Source: Tannerella sp. (lineage in GTDB: Bacteria; Bacteroidota; Bacteroidia; Bacteroidales; Tannerellaceae). Taken from it: a DNA stretch of 7,427 nt. Numbering within the stretch: the first letter of the stretch is position 1; the number at the start of each line of letters is the position of its first letter. Shown here piece after piece: positions 1-5,734 of this stretch. Below the pieces are notes generated by a model. It was given only the letters and a program-made list of their open reading frames with translations, was not told where the DNA came from and did no database searches. Where the stretch lies: positions 1 to 7,427 of the forward strand of contig JAISWC010000083.1 of NCBI GenBank assembly GCA_031271245.1, read 5' to 3'. Position numbers and translations under genes: made by a program.

Positions 1-27
1 CCTGACAGGTTTTGAAAACCTGTCAGG
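1..27. repeat. Perfect 27-nt palindrome at the 3' end of obgE, possible terminator hairpin
   Basis: Two exact 13-bp arms, CCTGACAGGTTTT and AAAACCTGTCAGG, flank a single central G at position 14. As RNA this would fold into a stem of about 11 bp with a 5-nt loop. It reads the same on both strands apart from the central base, so it could act in either direction. Read on the minus strand it overlaps the end of obgE: the stop TGA (23-25) and the last two bases of the final Thr codon lie inside it. From memory, palindromes of this CCTGACAGG/CCTGTCAGG type are dispersed at gene ends in many Bacteroidales genomes. A terminator role is inferred; any T-tract past the hairpin on the minus strand would lie outside the window. 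Confidence 0.8.
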
Positions 28-1099
28 TCTCGTCGCTGTCCGGCGATTCGTCGGACAGGAGTGTGATGTCCATGTCCCGGTGCACGATTTGCTCCGAATC
101 TTCGAATGTTTCCCGATTCAGTTCGCGCCAGAGGACATCTTTCAGTTCCGTCAGACCCTGCTGTGCTACGGACGAAATAAACACGCACGGGATAGCGGGC
201 AATTCCCGCCGGATGGCGGCCAGGCGTTCGTCGTCCGTCAGATCGCATTTGGTGATCGCCAGCACTCTGTTTTTACCGGCCAGGTCGGGATTGTAGTTCA
301 GGAGTTCGTTGTCGAGCACCTGATACTCGTGTCCGATGTCCTGCGCGTCGGCCGGAATCATAAACAGCAGGAGGGAATTGCGTTCGATGTGGCGCAGGAA
401 GCGCAGTCCGAGTCCTTTCCCTTCGCTGGCGCCCTCGATAATCCCGGGAATGTCGGCCATGATGAACGAACGGTTGTCGCGATACGAAACGATCCCCAGG
501 TTCGGTTCCAGCGTTGTAAAGGGATAGTCCGCTATTTTGGGTTTGGCGGCGGACATGACGGACAGCAGGGTGGATTTGCCGGCATTCGGAAAACCGACCA
601 GCCCGACGTCCGCCAGCAGTTTGAGCTGGAGGATAACGGTTTGTTCCTCGCCGGGTTCGCCCGGCTGGGCATAGCGTGGCGCCTGATTGGTGGCCGTCTT
701 GAAGTGCGTGTTGCCCCGTCCGCCTTTACCGCCTTTCAGCAGCCGGACGGTTTGGCCGTCTTCCGTCACGTCGCAGAGGTATGCGCCTGTTTCGGCGTCG
801 TAGGCCACCGTTCCGCAGGGGACTTCGATGATCCGGTCTTCGCCGTCCTTTCCGGAACTTCGTTTGGCGCTGCCGTTTTCGCCGGATGTGGCGAAGACAT
901 GACGCTCGAACTTCAGATGGAGCAGTGTCCAGAGGTTGCGGCTGGCACGCAGGAAAACGTCGCCGCCGCGTCCGCCGTCGCCGCCGTCCGGGCCGCCCCG
1001 CGGAATGTACTTCTCGCGCCGGAAGTGTATCGATCCCTGTCCGCCTTTTCCCGAACGACAATAGATTTTTACGTAATCGACAAAATTTGATTCAGCCAT
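23..1099 (-). CDS. obgE: GTPase Obg/CgtA, ribosome assembly GTPase
   Basis: This is a 358-residue Obg-family GTPase, which in bacteria binds the large ribosomal subunit late in assembly and links it to the GTP/ppGpp state. The N-terminal Obg fold (about residues 1-158) shows its glycine-rich signatures: SGKGGQGS (16-23), GGPDGGDGGRGGD (35-47) and LKGGKGGRGN (121-130). The G domain follows: P-loop GFPNAGKST (169-177), switch I DYPFTTLEPN (191-200), G3 DIPG (216-219), G4 TKCD (283-286) in place of canonical NKxD, and G5 SSV (309-311). No C-terminal OCT domain is present. The protein ends in a short acidic tail (LSDESPDSDET, 348-358). The ATG start aligns with the family N-terminus (MAESNFVDYVKI) and lies 20 nt after the adk stop, so the gene is the last of the hpt-adk-obgE operon. 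Its stop codon falls inside the palindrome at 1-27. Confidence 0.98.
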   Translation of the reverse strand: MAESNFVDYVKIYCRSGKGGQGSIHFRREKYIPRGGPDGGDGGRGGDVFLRASRNLWTLLHLKFERHVFATSGENGSAKRSSGKDGEDRIIEVPCGTVAYDAETGAYLCDVTEDGQTVRLLKGGKGGRGNTHFKTATNQAPRYAQPGEPGEEQTVILQLKLLADVGLVGFPNAGKSTLLSVMSAAKPKIADYPFTTLEPNLGIVSYRDNRSFIMADIPGIIEGASEGKGLGLRFLRHIERNSLLLFMIPADAQDIGHEYQVLDNELLNYNPDLAGKNRVLAITKCDLTDDERLAAIRRELPAIPCVFISSVAQQGLTELKDVLWRELNRETFEDSEQIVHRDMDITLLSDESPDSDET

Positions 1100-1119
1100 A
1101 ACTTATTCCATTTAAAAAT

Positions 1120-1701
1120 TCAGGATTGAACCGTCCGGCTTTCGATGGCGTCGACGATCCGCCGGAAAATCTCGTCTACCGTCCCGCAACCCTTGACGGG
1201 TGCATACTTTCCTTCGCTGGTATAATAGGTGGTCAGCGGAGCGGTCTGCCTATGATACACGTCCAGCCGCTTCTGAATGGTTACCGGATGGTCGTCCGAA
1301 CGGCCGGAAATCTTTCCGCGCTCCAGCAGACGCCGAATCAATTCATCTTCATCCACCTGTAAGTCAATCAGTACGGATATATCCGTTCCACGCGCGTCCA
1401 TGGCTTCTTTCAGGGCCATGGCCTGCGGGATGGTACGCGGAAAACCGTCGAAGATAATCCCTTTTGAATTTCGTTTCCCGTCCAGAAAAGCAGCAACCAG
1501 CCGAATGATGATGTCGTCGGGTACTAATTGACCCCGGTCGATATACTCTTTGGCTATCTTTCCCAACTCACTCCCTTCACGGATGGTTTGACGAAGCATT
1601 ACCCCGGTCGAAATATAATCCAGCCGGTATTTCTTCTTGATCAATTCACTTTGTGTCCCTTTGCCCGAACCCGGCGCGCCAAAAATAAGGATGTTCAGCA
1701 T
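1120..1701 (-). CDS. adk: Adenylate kinase, short-LID form
   Basis: The cytosolic enzyme interconverts ATP + AMP and 2 ADP. The 193-residue protein begins directly with the CORE domain and P-loop GAPGSGKGT (8-16). The AMP-binding segment STGVMLR (31-37), the RGQLVPD motif (56-62) and FDGFPRT (84-90) follow. The LID segment ERGKISGRSDD (127-137) holds the catalytic arginines but lacks the roughly 27-residue insertion and the zinc cysteines of long-form enzymes. That makes it a short-LID type, consistent with the length. Residues 142-154 (IQKRLDVYHRQTA) match the conserved helix with a phosphate-contacting Arg. The ATG start sits five codons before the first P-loop strand residues, as usual. 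The gene lies 21 nt after hpt and 20 nt before obgE with no promoter in the gaps, so it is probably cotranscribed from the hpt promoter. Confidence 0.98.
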   Translation of the reverse strand: MLNILIFGAPGSGKGTQSELIKKKYRLDYISTGVMLRQTIREGSELGKIAKEYIDRGQLVPDDIIIRLVAAFLDGKRNSKGIIFDGFPRTIPQAMALKEAMDARGTDISVLIDLQVDEDELIRRLLERGKISGRSDDHPVTIQKRLDVYHRQTAPLTTYYTSEGKYAPVKGCGTVDEIFRRIVDAIESRTVQS

Positions 1702-1722
1702 AACGTTTTGTGATGAAAATGG

Positions 1723-2268
1723 TCAATGATTGTTTTGAACTTTATAGATATTGCGTGAAGCGCGTCCCAGTCCGTCATAATCCAGTCCGAATCCTACGAC
1801 GAAATCATTCGCAATCTCTATCCCGACATAGTCCGGTTTCAGATCGCACTTCAGCGAACCGGGCTTGAACAGCATCGTAGCCAGACAGACCCTGCCGGCG
1901 CCGGACTGCTGCAATTTCCGCATCACATATTGCATGGTCAACCCGGTATCGACGACATCTTCCAGCAGGACGATCAGCCTGTTTCGGATGTCTCCGCGGA
2001 CGGGCAGCACTTCCTGCACGACACCTTCGGATTGAGTGCCCCGGTAGGATGAGTAGGCGGCAAACGTAAGTTCGCAGGCCGGAGGCAGATGACACATCAG
2101 TTCTGCGGTGAACATATAGGCCCCGTTCAGGATGCCGACAAAAAGGGGATTCTTCCTTTCGGTGTCGCGCCAAATGATTCCCGCCATTTTCCTGATGGCC
2201 GCCACAATTTTGGCTTCCGGGATAAACAGCTCAAAATCTTTATCTTTCAATCGAATTTTTTCTTCCAT
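1723..2268 (-). CDS. hpt: Hypoxanthine phosphoribosyltransferase
   Basis: This purine salvage enzyme transfers ribose 5-phosphate from PRPP to hypoxanthine (and often guanine), giving IMP or GMP. The 181-residue length is normal for bacterial HPRTs. The PRPP-binding signature is intact, IVLLEDVVDTGLT (99-111), with the acidic pair E103/D104. Also visible are the LNGAYMF loop (47-53), the flexible catalytic loop containing SSYRGTQSEG (73-82), FKPGSLK (134-140) carrying the purine-contacting Lys, and DFVVGFGLDYDGLGR (155-169), which contacts base and pyrophosphate. The ATG at 2266-2268 fits the family N-terminus; no strong Shine-Dalgarno is seen. It is the first gene of the minus-strand operon with adk and obgE and diverges from the NAD(P)HX repair gene. 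Guanine-specific or broad substrate choice cannot be decided from sequence alone. Confidence 0.95.
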   Translation of the reverse strand: MEEKIRLKDKDFELFIPEAKIVAAIRKMAGIIWRDTERKNPLFVGILNGAYMFTAELMCHLPPACELTFAAYSSYRGTQSEGVVQEVLPVRGDIRNRLIVLLEDVVDTGLTMQYVMRKLQQSGAGRVCLATMLFKPGSLKCDLKPDYVGIEIANDFVVGFGLDYDGLGRASRNIYKVQNNH

Positions 2269-2291
2269 TGATTCATATCATTTTGAAGGCA

Positions 2292-2309
2292 CAAACTTAC
2301 ACAAAGATA
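2292..2309 (-). promoter_or_regulatory. Candidate promoter -7 elements of the hpt-adk-obgE operon
   Basis: Read on the minus strand, two TAnnTTTG octamers occur 24-41 nt upstream of the hpt ATG: TATCTTTG (plus positions 2302-2309) and TAAGTTTG (2292-2299). TAnnTTTG is the -7 element of Bacteroidota housekeeping promoters. No TTG was found at the expected 19-20 nt upstream of either copy, so which one is used is uncertain. Confidence 0.5.
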
Positions 2310-2311
2310 AG

Positions 2312-2342
2312 TTGCATTTATGTATAAAATCATGTATTTTTG
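2312..2342 (+). promoter_or_regulatory. Bacteroidota-type promoter for the NAD(P)HX repair gene
   Basis: A -33 TTG (2312-2314) is followed after 20 nt by the -7 element TATTTTTG (2335-2342), matching the TTG-N19/20-TAnnTTTG pattern. The predicted transcript start, about 5-7 nt further on, leaves a leader of roughly 12-15 nt before the ATG at 2362. The start site is inferred from spacing only. Confidence 0.65.
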
Positions 2343-2361
2343 CGGGTGAAATTTGGAAAGT

Positions 2362-3894
2362 ATGTTAAAAATATTTGAAACTGAGAAGATAAAGGCGCTC
2401 GACCGGTATACAATCGACTGTGAACCGGTCAGTTCCATTGACCTGGTGGAGCGCGCCGCTACGGCTTTTGTACGCGAATACAGCCGTCGCTTTACAAAGC
2501 AGAACCGGGTGATTGTGTTTGCCGGGAACGGAAACAACGGCGCCGATGCGCTGGCTGTTGCGCGCCTGCTGGCGGAAGACAACTACCGTGTACAGGTCTG
2601 TTTAATCTATCCCGCGTGCCGGTTGTCGCCGGATTGCGAACTGAACAGGGCGCGTTTGCTGGCGGTGTCGAATGTCATTCTCATCGAGGCGACCGGAAAT
2701 GAAGTTTTTACATCGCCCGAACTTTCGTCGCACGATGTGGTGATTGACGGGCTGTTCGGTTCCGGGCTGAATCGTCCGCTGGAAAAGGGATATGTGATGC
2801 TGGTGGGATATATCAATCAGTCCGGAGCAAAGGTGGTGTCCATTGACATTCCTTCGGGGCTGTTCGGCGAGGATAACCGTATGAACAATCCGCAGGGCAT
2901 TGTGCGGGCAGACTGTACCTGGACATTCGAATTTCCGAAACTGGCCTTTTTCCTGCCGGAGAGTGCGCCCTATACGGGGAAATGGAAAGTGTTGCCCATC
3001 GGGATTCATCCGGCCATCATCGAACAAACGGAAACGCCCTATTACCTGCTGACGGACGAAGCTGTTTCCGGACTGATTCGTCCCAGGGATACCTTTGCGC
3101 ACAAGGGAATCTTTGGTCATGCGCTGCTGATTGCCGGGAGCAGGGGAAAGATGGGCGCTGCCGTTCTGGCGGCCGGCGCCTGTCTGCGCAGCGGTGCCGG
3201 ACGGTTGACGGTTCATTTGCCGCTCCGGGGCGAAACCGCACTCCAGACTTCCGTTCCCGAAGCGATGCTGAGTTTGGATGCCAATGAAGATTTGGTTTCG
3301 GACTTGCCTGAACTGAAAGCGTATGATGCCGTTGGCATAGGGCCCGGACTGGGCACGCAGGCGGCTTCGCAGGCGGTGCTGAAGTCTCTGCTGACCGCTG
3401 CGGAAAAACCTTTGGTGCTGGATGCCGATGCGCTTAATATCCTCTCGCTGAACAAAGAATGGATTGCCTTACTGCCGTCACGCACCCTTCTGACGCCTCA
3501 TCCGAAGGAGTTCGACCGGCTGTTCGGAGCCTGTGCGTCCGGCTACGAACGGCTTCACAAGGCGATGGACGCGGCAATGGAACATGAATTGATTGTCGTA
3601 TTGAAAGGCGCCTGTTCCGCCATTTGTACGCCGGAAGGAAACGTATATATCAATGTAACGGGCAATCCCGGGATGGCGACGGCCGGAAGCGGCGATGTGC
3701 TGACAGGGATTCTGTTGGGGCTGCTGGCACAGGGATATCCGCCCGGAACGGCCGCACAGATCGGCGTTTACCTGCATGGGCTGGCAGGGAATCTGGCAAC
3801 GGCCGACGGTTCGGAAGAAAGCATGATTGCCGGCGACCTCGTCCGGATGCTCGGCAAGGCATTCAAGTCGCAGAAGAAAGAAAGTTTTGAATGA
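2362..3894 (+). CDS. nnr: Bifunctional NAD(P)HX epimerase / ADP-dependent NAD(P)HX dehydratase
   Basis: This metabolite-repair enzyme restores hydrated NADH/NADPH (NADHX, NADPHX). The N-terminal YjeF_N domain (about 1-215) epimerises the R and S forms; the C-terminal ribokinase-like domain (about 235-505) dehydrates the S form using ADP (ATP in eukaryotes). In the 510-residue reading, the epimerase loop is GNGNNGADALA (55-65), followed by DGLFGSGL (129-136) and SIDIPSGL (160-167). The dehydratase shows HKGIFGHALLIAGS (247-260), GIGPGLG (325-331), LDADALN (353-359), TPHPKEFDRL (378-387) and GMATAGSGDVLTGI (437-450) with the expected catalytic Asp at 445. An in-frame TTG at 2353 would add three residues, but ATG at 2362 is preferred because the predicted transcript begins only a few bases before the TTG. 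One oddity is Ala in the epimerase loop where NNGGD is usual. The gene is monocistronic, divergent from hpt and convergent with the next minus-strand gene. Confidence 0.96.
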   Translation: MLKIFETEKIKALDRYTIDCEPVSSIDLVERAATAFVREYSRRFTKQNRVIVFAGNGNNGADALAVARLLAEDNYRVQVCLIYPACRLSPDCELNRARLLAVSNVILIEATGNEVFTSPELSSHDVVIDGLFGSGLNRPLEKGYVMLVGYINQSGAKVVSIDIPSGLFGEDNRMNNPQGIVRADCTWTFEFPKLAFFLPESAPYTGKWKVLPIGIHPAIIEQTETPYYLLTDEAVSGLIRPRDTFAHKGIFGHALLIAGSRGKMGAAVLAAGACLRSGAGRLTVHLPLRGETALQTSVPEAMLSLDANEDLVSDLPELKAYDAVGIGPGLGTQAASQAVLKSLLTAAEKPLVLDADALNILSLNKEWIALLPSRTLLTPHPKEFDRLFGACASGYERLHKAMDAAMEHELIVVLKGACSAICTPEGNVYINVTGNPGMATAGSGDVLTGILLGLLAQGYPPGTAAQIGVYLHGLAGNLATADGSEESMIAGDLVRMLGKAFKSQKKESFE

Positions 3895-3946
3895 GGGATG
3901 TATTTCAAAGGGTCGTCAAGTGTTTGCAAACAGAGAAAAGCCAACT

Positions 3947-4495
3947 TTATTTTCGCCTTTCCTGCAGGCGAAGACGGGTCATCCGTTCGCGCATGCCTCC
4001 TTCGGCAAGGAATTGCTTTTCGAGGGTTTTCAGTATCCTGAACATCAGATAGTCGAATTGTTTAATCATGCAGATGGCCATGTTGGCAATGGTTGCCGGC
4101 GGTCGAGTTTTGATGATGCTCATGTAGAAAGCCGAATCGTTGTGCTCTCTGCACAGTCTGCGCATTGCCTGCACTTCTTTTGAATCGTCGTTCCATACAG
4201 GGTGTTCTCTTGTTCGGAGAAAGTCTTCGTAATCGACGAGTAACTCTAACATGCTGGCTTTTGCTACGTTTTTCAGTTTGATTTCCGTTTCTTTCGAAGT
4301 AACGGAGGCGGCGCTTCCTTCTACAATGTTTTGTTTTCCCGACCGCGCAGCCTGAACCATCTGGTCTATGGTACGATCACCCCGCCGCAGGTATGTGCGG
4401 CAAAAGTAGTAAGTGATGTCGTAAATAGCTTCGGCTTTTTGATAAACAATCAAATTTTTGTAATTGCCGGTTGAGGTGAAGATGGAATCTTTCAT
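3947..4495 (-). CDS. Four-helix bundle protein with C-terminal suffix domain (23S rRNA intervening-sequence protein family)
   Basis: The 182-residue protein matches the family that includes proteins encoded in 23S rRNA intervening sequences and the Avd subunit of diversity-generating retroelements. The core shows YKNLIVYQKAEAIYDITYYF (12-31) and the signature RSGKQNIVEG (51-60). Helices rich in Lys and Glu (about 68-95) follow, then an Arg/His-containing segment near 112-124. The C-terminal part (about 145-182, ending LAEGGMRERMTRLRL plus basic residues) fits the four-helix-bundle suffix variant I know from Bacteroidales. Its molecular role is not established; the basic character suggests nucleic-acid binding. 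The start is set at the ATG at 4493-4495: an upstream in-frame ATG at 4594 lies before the promoter's -7 element, and its extra 33 residues do not resemble the family. No rRNA, reverse transcriptase or variable repeat is nearby, so this is a stand-alone copy. Base composition seems slightly more AT-rich than the core genes around it. Confidence 0.85.
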   Translation of the reverse strand: MKDSIFTSTGNYKNLIVYQKAEAIYDITYYFCRTYLRRGDRTIDQMVQAARSGKQNIVEGSAASVTSKETEIKLKNVAKASMLELLVDYEDFLRTREHPVWNDDSKEVQAMRRLCREHNDSAFYMSIIKTRPPATIANMAICMIKQFDYLMFRILKTLEKQFLAEGGMRERMTRLRLQERRK

Positions 4496-4529
4496 TCTGA
4501 ATTGTTTTTTAGTTTTTAGTAGGGATCTC

Positions 4530-4548
4530 CCTTTAAGGCCATTAAAGG
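4530..4548 (-). other. Leader hairpin upstream of the four-helix bundle gene
   Basis: CCTTTAA (4530-4536) and TTAAAGG (4542-4548) form a perfect 7-bp stem around a 5-nt loop. With the promoter predicted at 4561-4591 the transcript would start near 4555, placing this hairpin close to the mRNA 5' end and about 35 nt before the start codon. No T-tract follows on the minus strand, so it is not an intrinsic terminator. It could stabilise the mRNA or bind a protein; this is inference. Confidence 0.4.
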
Positions 4549-4560
4549 AAAATCCGACCC

Positions 4561-4591
4561 CAAAGATACAAAAAACCGCATATAAACCCAA
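4561..4591 (-). promoter_or_regulatory. Bacteroidota-type promoter for the four-helix bundle gene
   Basis: On the minus strand a TTG (plus 4589-4591) is followed after exactly 20 nt by TATCTTTG (plus 4561-4568), a full match to the TTG-N20-TAnnTTTG pattern. Transcription would begin near 4555 and give a leader of about 60 nt. It sits directly after the stop codon of the upstream minus-strand ORF, so the two genes need not be cotranscribed. Confidence 0.7.
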
Positions 4592-4595
4592 CATT

Positions 4596-4805
4596 TCAAA
4601 GATTCTTTTGCATCACTTTGCGGTAATCTTTGGGCGACAAGTGATGAAAGGACATTCCGTTTGTCCGTGCGGCTTTCGGGGTATCATCCGTCGTTGCCGG
4701 CTTCTTCTTGCTAAACAATAAGGTGATTTTGTTCGGCAACTCGGTTTCCCGGAGTTCCTGCTGCGTGCTCAGTTCCTTGAAAAGCGCGGTTTTTCTTTTA
4801 TTCAT
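4596..4805 (-). CDS. Small basic protein of unknown function (69 residues)
   Basis: I do not recognise this ORF. It would encode 69 residues starting MNKRKTALFKEL and ending SPKDYRKVMQKNL, strongly basic, with no signal peptide, membrane segment or cysteine. It is credited as coding because its codons use G/C-rich third positions like the neighbouring genes, whereas the in-frame extension upstream of the ATG at 4803-4805 (to 4928) is AT-rich, runs through the intergenic region and reads like noncoding sequence. No TAnnTTTG element was found upstream on the minus strand, which weakens the call. It ends 5 nt before the promoter of the four-helix bundle gene. It could be a real small gene or the remnant of a longer one. 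Confidence 0.45.
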   Translation of the reverse strand: MNKRKTALFKELSTQQELRETELPNKITLLFSKKKPATTDDTPKAARTNGMSFHHLSPKDYRKVMQKNL

Positions 4806-4859
4806 CCGGAAGTCGAAACAATAAATGGCATAAAAAGGAGTTTTTACGAATAAATATTC

Positions 4860-4867
4860 TATCTTTG
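4860..4867 (+). promoter_or_regulatory. -7 element of the winged-helix / zapA / rny operon promoter
   Basis: TATCTTTG matches the Bacteroidota -7 consensus TAnnTTTG and lies 39 nt before the ATG of the first gene of the plus-strand operon. The expected -33 TTG is replaced by a run of T (4841-4845) at slightly short spacing, so only half of the promoter is well supported. No other such element was seen between this point and rny, so the four genes probably share it. Confidence 0.55.
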
Positions 4868-4906
4868 CAGGAAAGCGGAAATTGACAGATTTTAAACGTG
4901 AACAAT

Positions 4907-5110
4907 ATGATACATTTAACAGGTACAAATGCGGGGCTTGTATGGCGGGCGCTGAACAAAGGCGGCCGGATGAGTATAAAGGATATTAAGAAAGAAACGA
5001 AAATCCGGAAGGAAAAAGACGTATACATGGCCATCGGCTGGTTGGCAAAAGAAGGAAAGATAAACTTTTCCGAACAGGAAGGAGAAATCAGTATCTGGCT
5101 GGTTGAATAA
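4907..5110 (+). CDS. Small winged helix-turn-helix protein (DUF2582-like)
   Basis: The 67-residue protein fits the small winged-helix domain family PF10771 common in Bacteroidota: TGTNAGLVWRALNK (5-18) as helix 1, SIKDIKKETKI (23-33) as helix 2, KDVYMAIGWLAKEGKI (37-52) as the recognition helix, then a beta wing (NFSEQEGEISIWLV, 53-66). The family is presumed to bind DNA or mediate protein contacts; no target is known to me. The ATG at 4907 starts at the family's usual N-terminus; an in-frame GTG at 4898 would add only three residues and cannot be excluded. It is the first gene of the operon, 12 nt before the coiled-coil gene. Its place ahead of zapA and rny makes an autoregulatory or division-related role conceivable, but nothing in the sequence proves it. 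Confidence 0.85.
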   Translation: MIHLTGTNAGLVWRALNKGGRMSIKDIKKETKIRKEKDVYMAIGWLAKEGKINFSEQEGEISIWLVE

Positions 5111-5122
5111 TTACGGCGATAA

Positions 5123-5428
5123 ATGACCGAAGAACAGAACAGACGGTTATCCGCACTGGACGGAAGAATCAACGAACTTCTCGCCTTATGCGAAAGGCAG
5201 AAGACGGAAATACGGGAGTTAACGTTGAAACGGGAACAGGAAAAATCAACCGTGCAGCAGGTTCAGGGGGAGCTTCAGGCGTTGAAGGCGAAATACAGGG
5301 ACTTGCTGACAGCACACGTAATGTCCTTCGAACAGGGGGACGATATGAAGAGTGCGCGGAAAAGGCTGTTGAATTTAGTGCGTGAAATAGATGCTTGTAT
5401 AAATTACATAACACAATTAAACGGATAA
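5123..5428 (+). CDS. Small coiled-coil protein preceding zapA, possible ZapB-like division partner
   Basis: The 101-residue protein has no domain I can name. Residues 5-65 are nearly all charged/Leu heptad-like sequence without Pro or a long hydrophobic stretch (INELLALCERQKTEIREL, 16-33; ELQALKAKYRDLL, 50-62), predicting a cytoplasmic coiled coil. A short break (VMSFEQGDD, 66-74) is followed by a second amphipathic helix, SARKRLLNLVREIDACINYI (77-96). From memory, a small gene ending in a similar LVREID-C-I helix often precedes zapA in Bacteroidota. It starts 12 nt after the winged-helix gene and ends 3 nt before zapA, so it is surely cotranscribed with them. Size, coiled-coil nature and position suggest a role with ZapA at the Z-ring, comparable to ZapB in enterobacteria, but no sequence homology to ZapB is claimed. 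Confidence 0.85.
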   Translation: MTEEQNRRLSALDGRINELLALCERQKTEIRELTLKREQEKSTVQQVQGELQALKAKYRDLLTAHVMSFEQGDDMKSARKRLLNLVREIDACINYITQLNG

Positions 5429-5431
5429 GTT

Positions 5432-5734
5432 GTGAACGAAAATGAGTTTGACATAAAGTTGGAGGTGGCCGAGAAATCGTACTACATACCCGTCAAACGT
5501 GGCGACGAAGAGGAGGAATTTCTCTATCGTGAAGCCGCGAAGCGGGTGGGACAGCATTTGTTTCAATACCGGCAATATTTTTCCAAATCACTGGAAAACA
5601 CCCAGTTGTTGACGATGGTCGCCATTCATTTGGCGCGGGATGTGCTGAGACTGGAAGCTGAAAACGAGGTGAAAACTTATGCTCGGAAAATACAGCAATG
5701 GACGGATAAATTGGATGAATATTTAAAGAAATGA
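5432..5734 (+). CDS. zapA: Cell division protein ZapA
   Basis: ZapA is a small cytoplasmic protein that crosslinks FtsZ filaments at midcell. The 100-residue product has the expected build: an N-terminal globular head (FDIKLEVAEKSYYIPVKRGD, 6-25, then EEFLYREAAKRVGQ, 28-41) and a long C-terminal helix (about 50-99; TMVAIHLARDVLRLEAEN, 61-78) that forms the tetrameric coiled coil. The start must be the GTG at 5432: it gives the family N-terminus three bases after the preceding stop, and no in-frame ATG lies near it. The gene overlaps rny by 4 nt (ATGA), which suggests translational coupling. In many proteobacteria 6S RNA follows zapA; here there is no room for it. Confidence 0.9.
   Translation: MNENEFDIKLEVAEKSYYIPVKRGDEEEEFLYREAAKRVGQHLFQYRQYFSKSLENTQLLTMVAIHLARDVLRLEAENEVKTYARKIQQWTDKLDEYLKK

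Noticed and set aside
80..1090. Long plus-strand open frame (336 codons) antisense to obgE
   Set aside because: It is the mirror of the obgE frame. The obgE product has every Obg motif, and the antisense product is a low-complexity mixture with no recognisable domain.
2602..3216. Minus-strand open frame (204 codons) antisense to nnr
   Set aside because: Shadow of the NAD(P)HX repair gene, whose motifs are intact across the same stretch.
3921..3932. 12-nt palindrome TGTTTGCAAACA between nnr and the four-helix gene
   Set aside because: There is no loop and no T-tract, so it is not a terminator. An operator is possible, but one short palindrome is not enough evidence.
4496..4594. 33-residue N-terminal extension of the four-helix bundle protein
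   Set aside because: It starts upstream of the predicted transcript start, is AT-rich, and does not match the family N-terminus.
3947..4805. Possible diversity-generating retroelement or rRNA intervening sequence
   Set aside because: Only the Avd-related family resemblance supports it. No reverse transcriptase, template/variable repeat or 23S rRNA sequence is present in the window.
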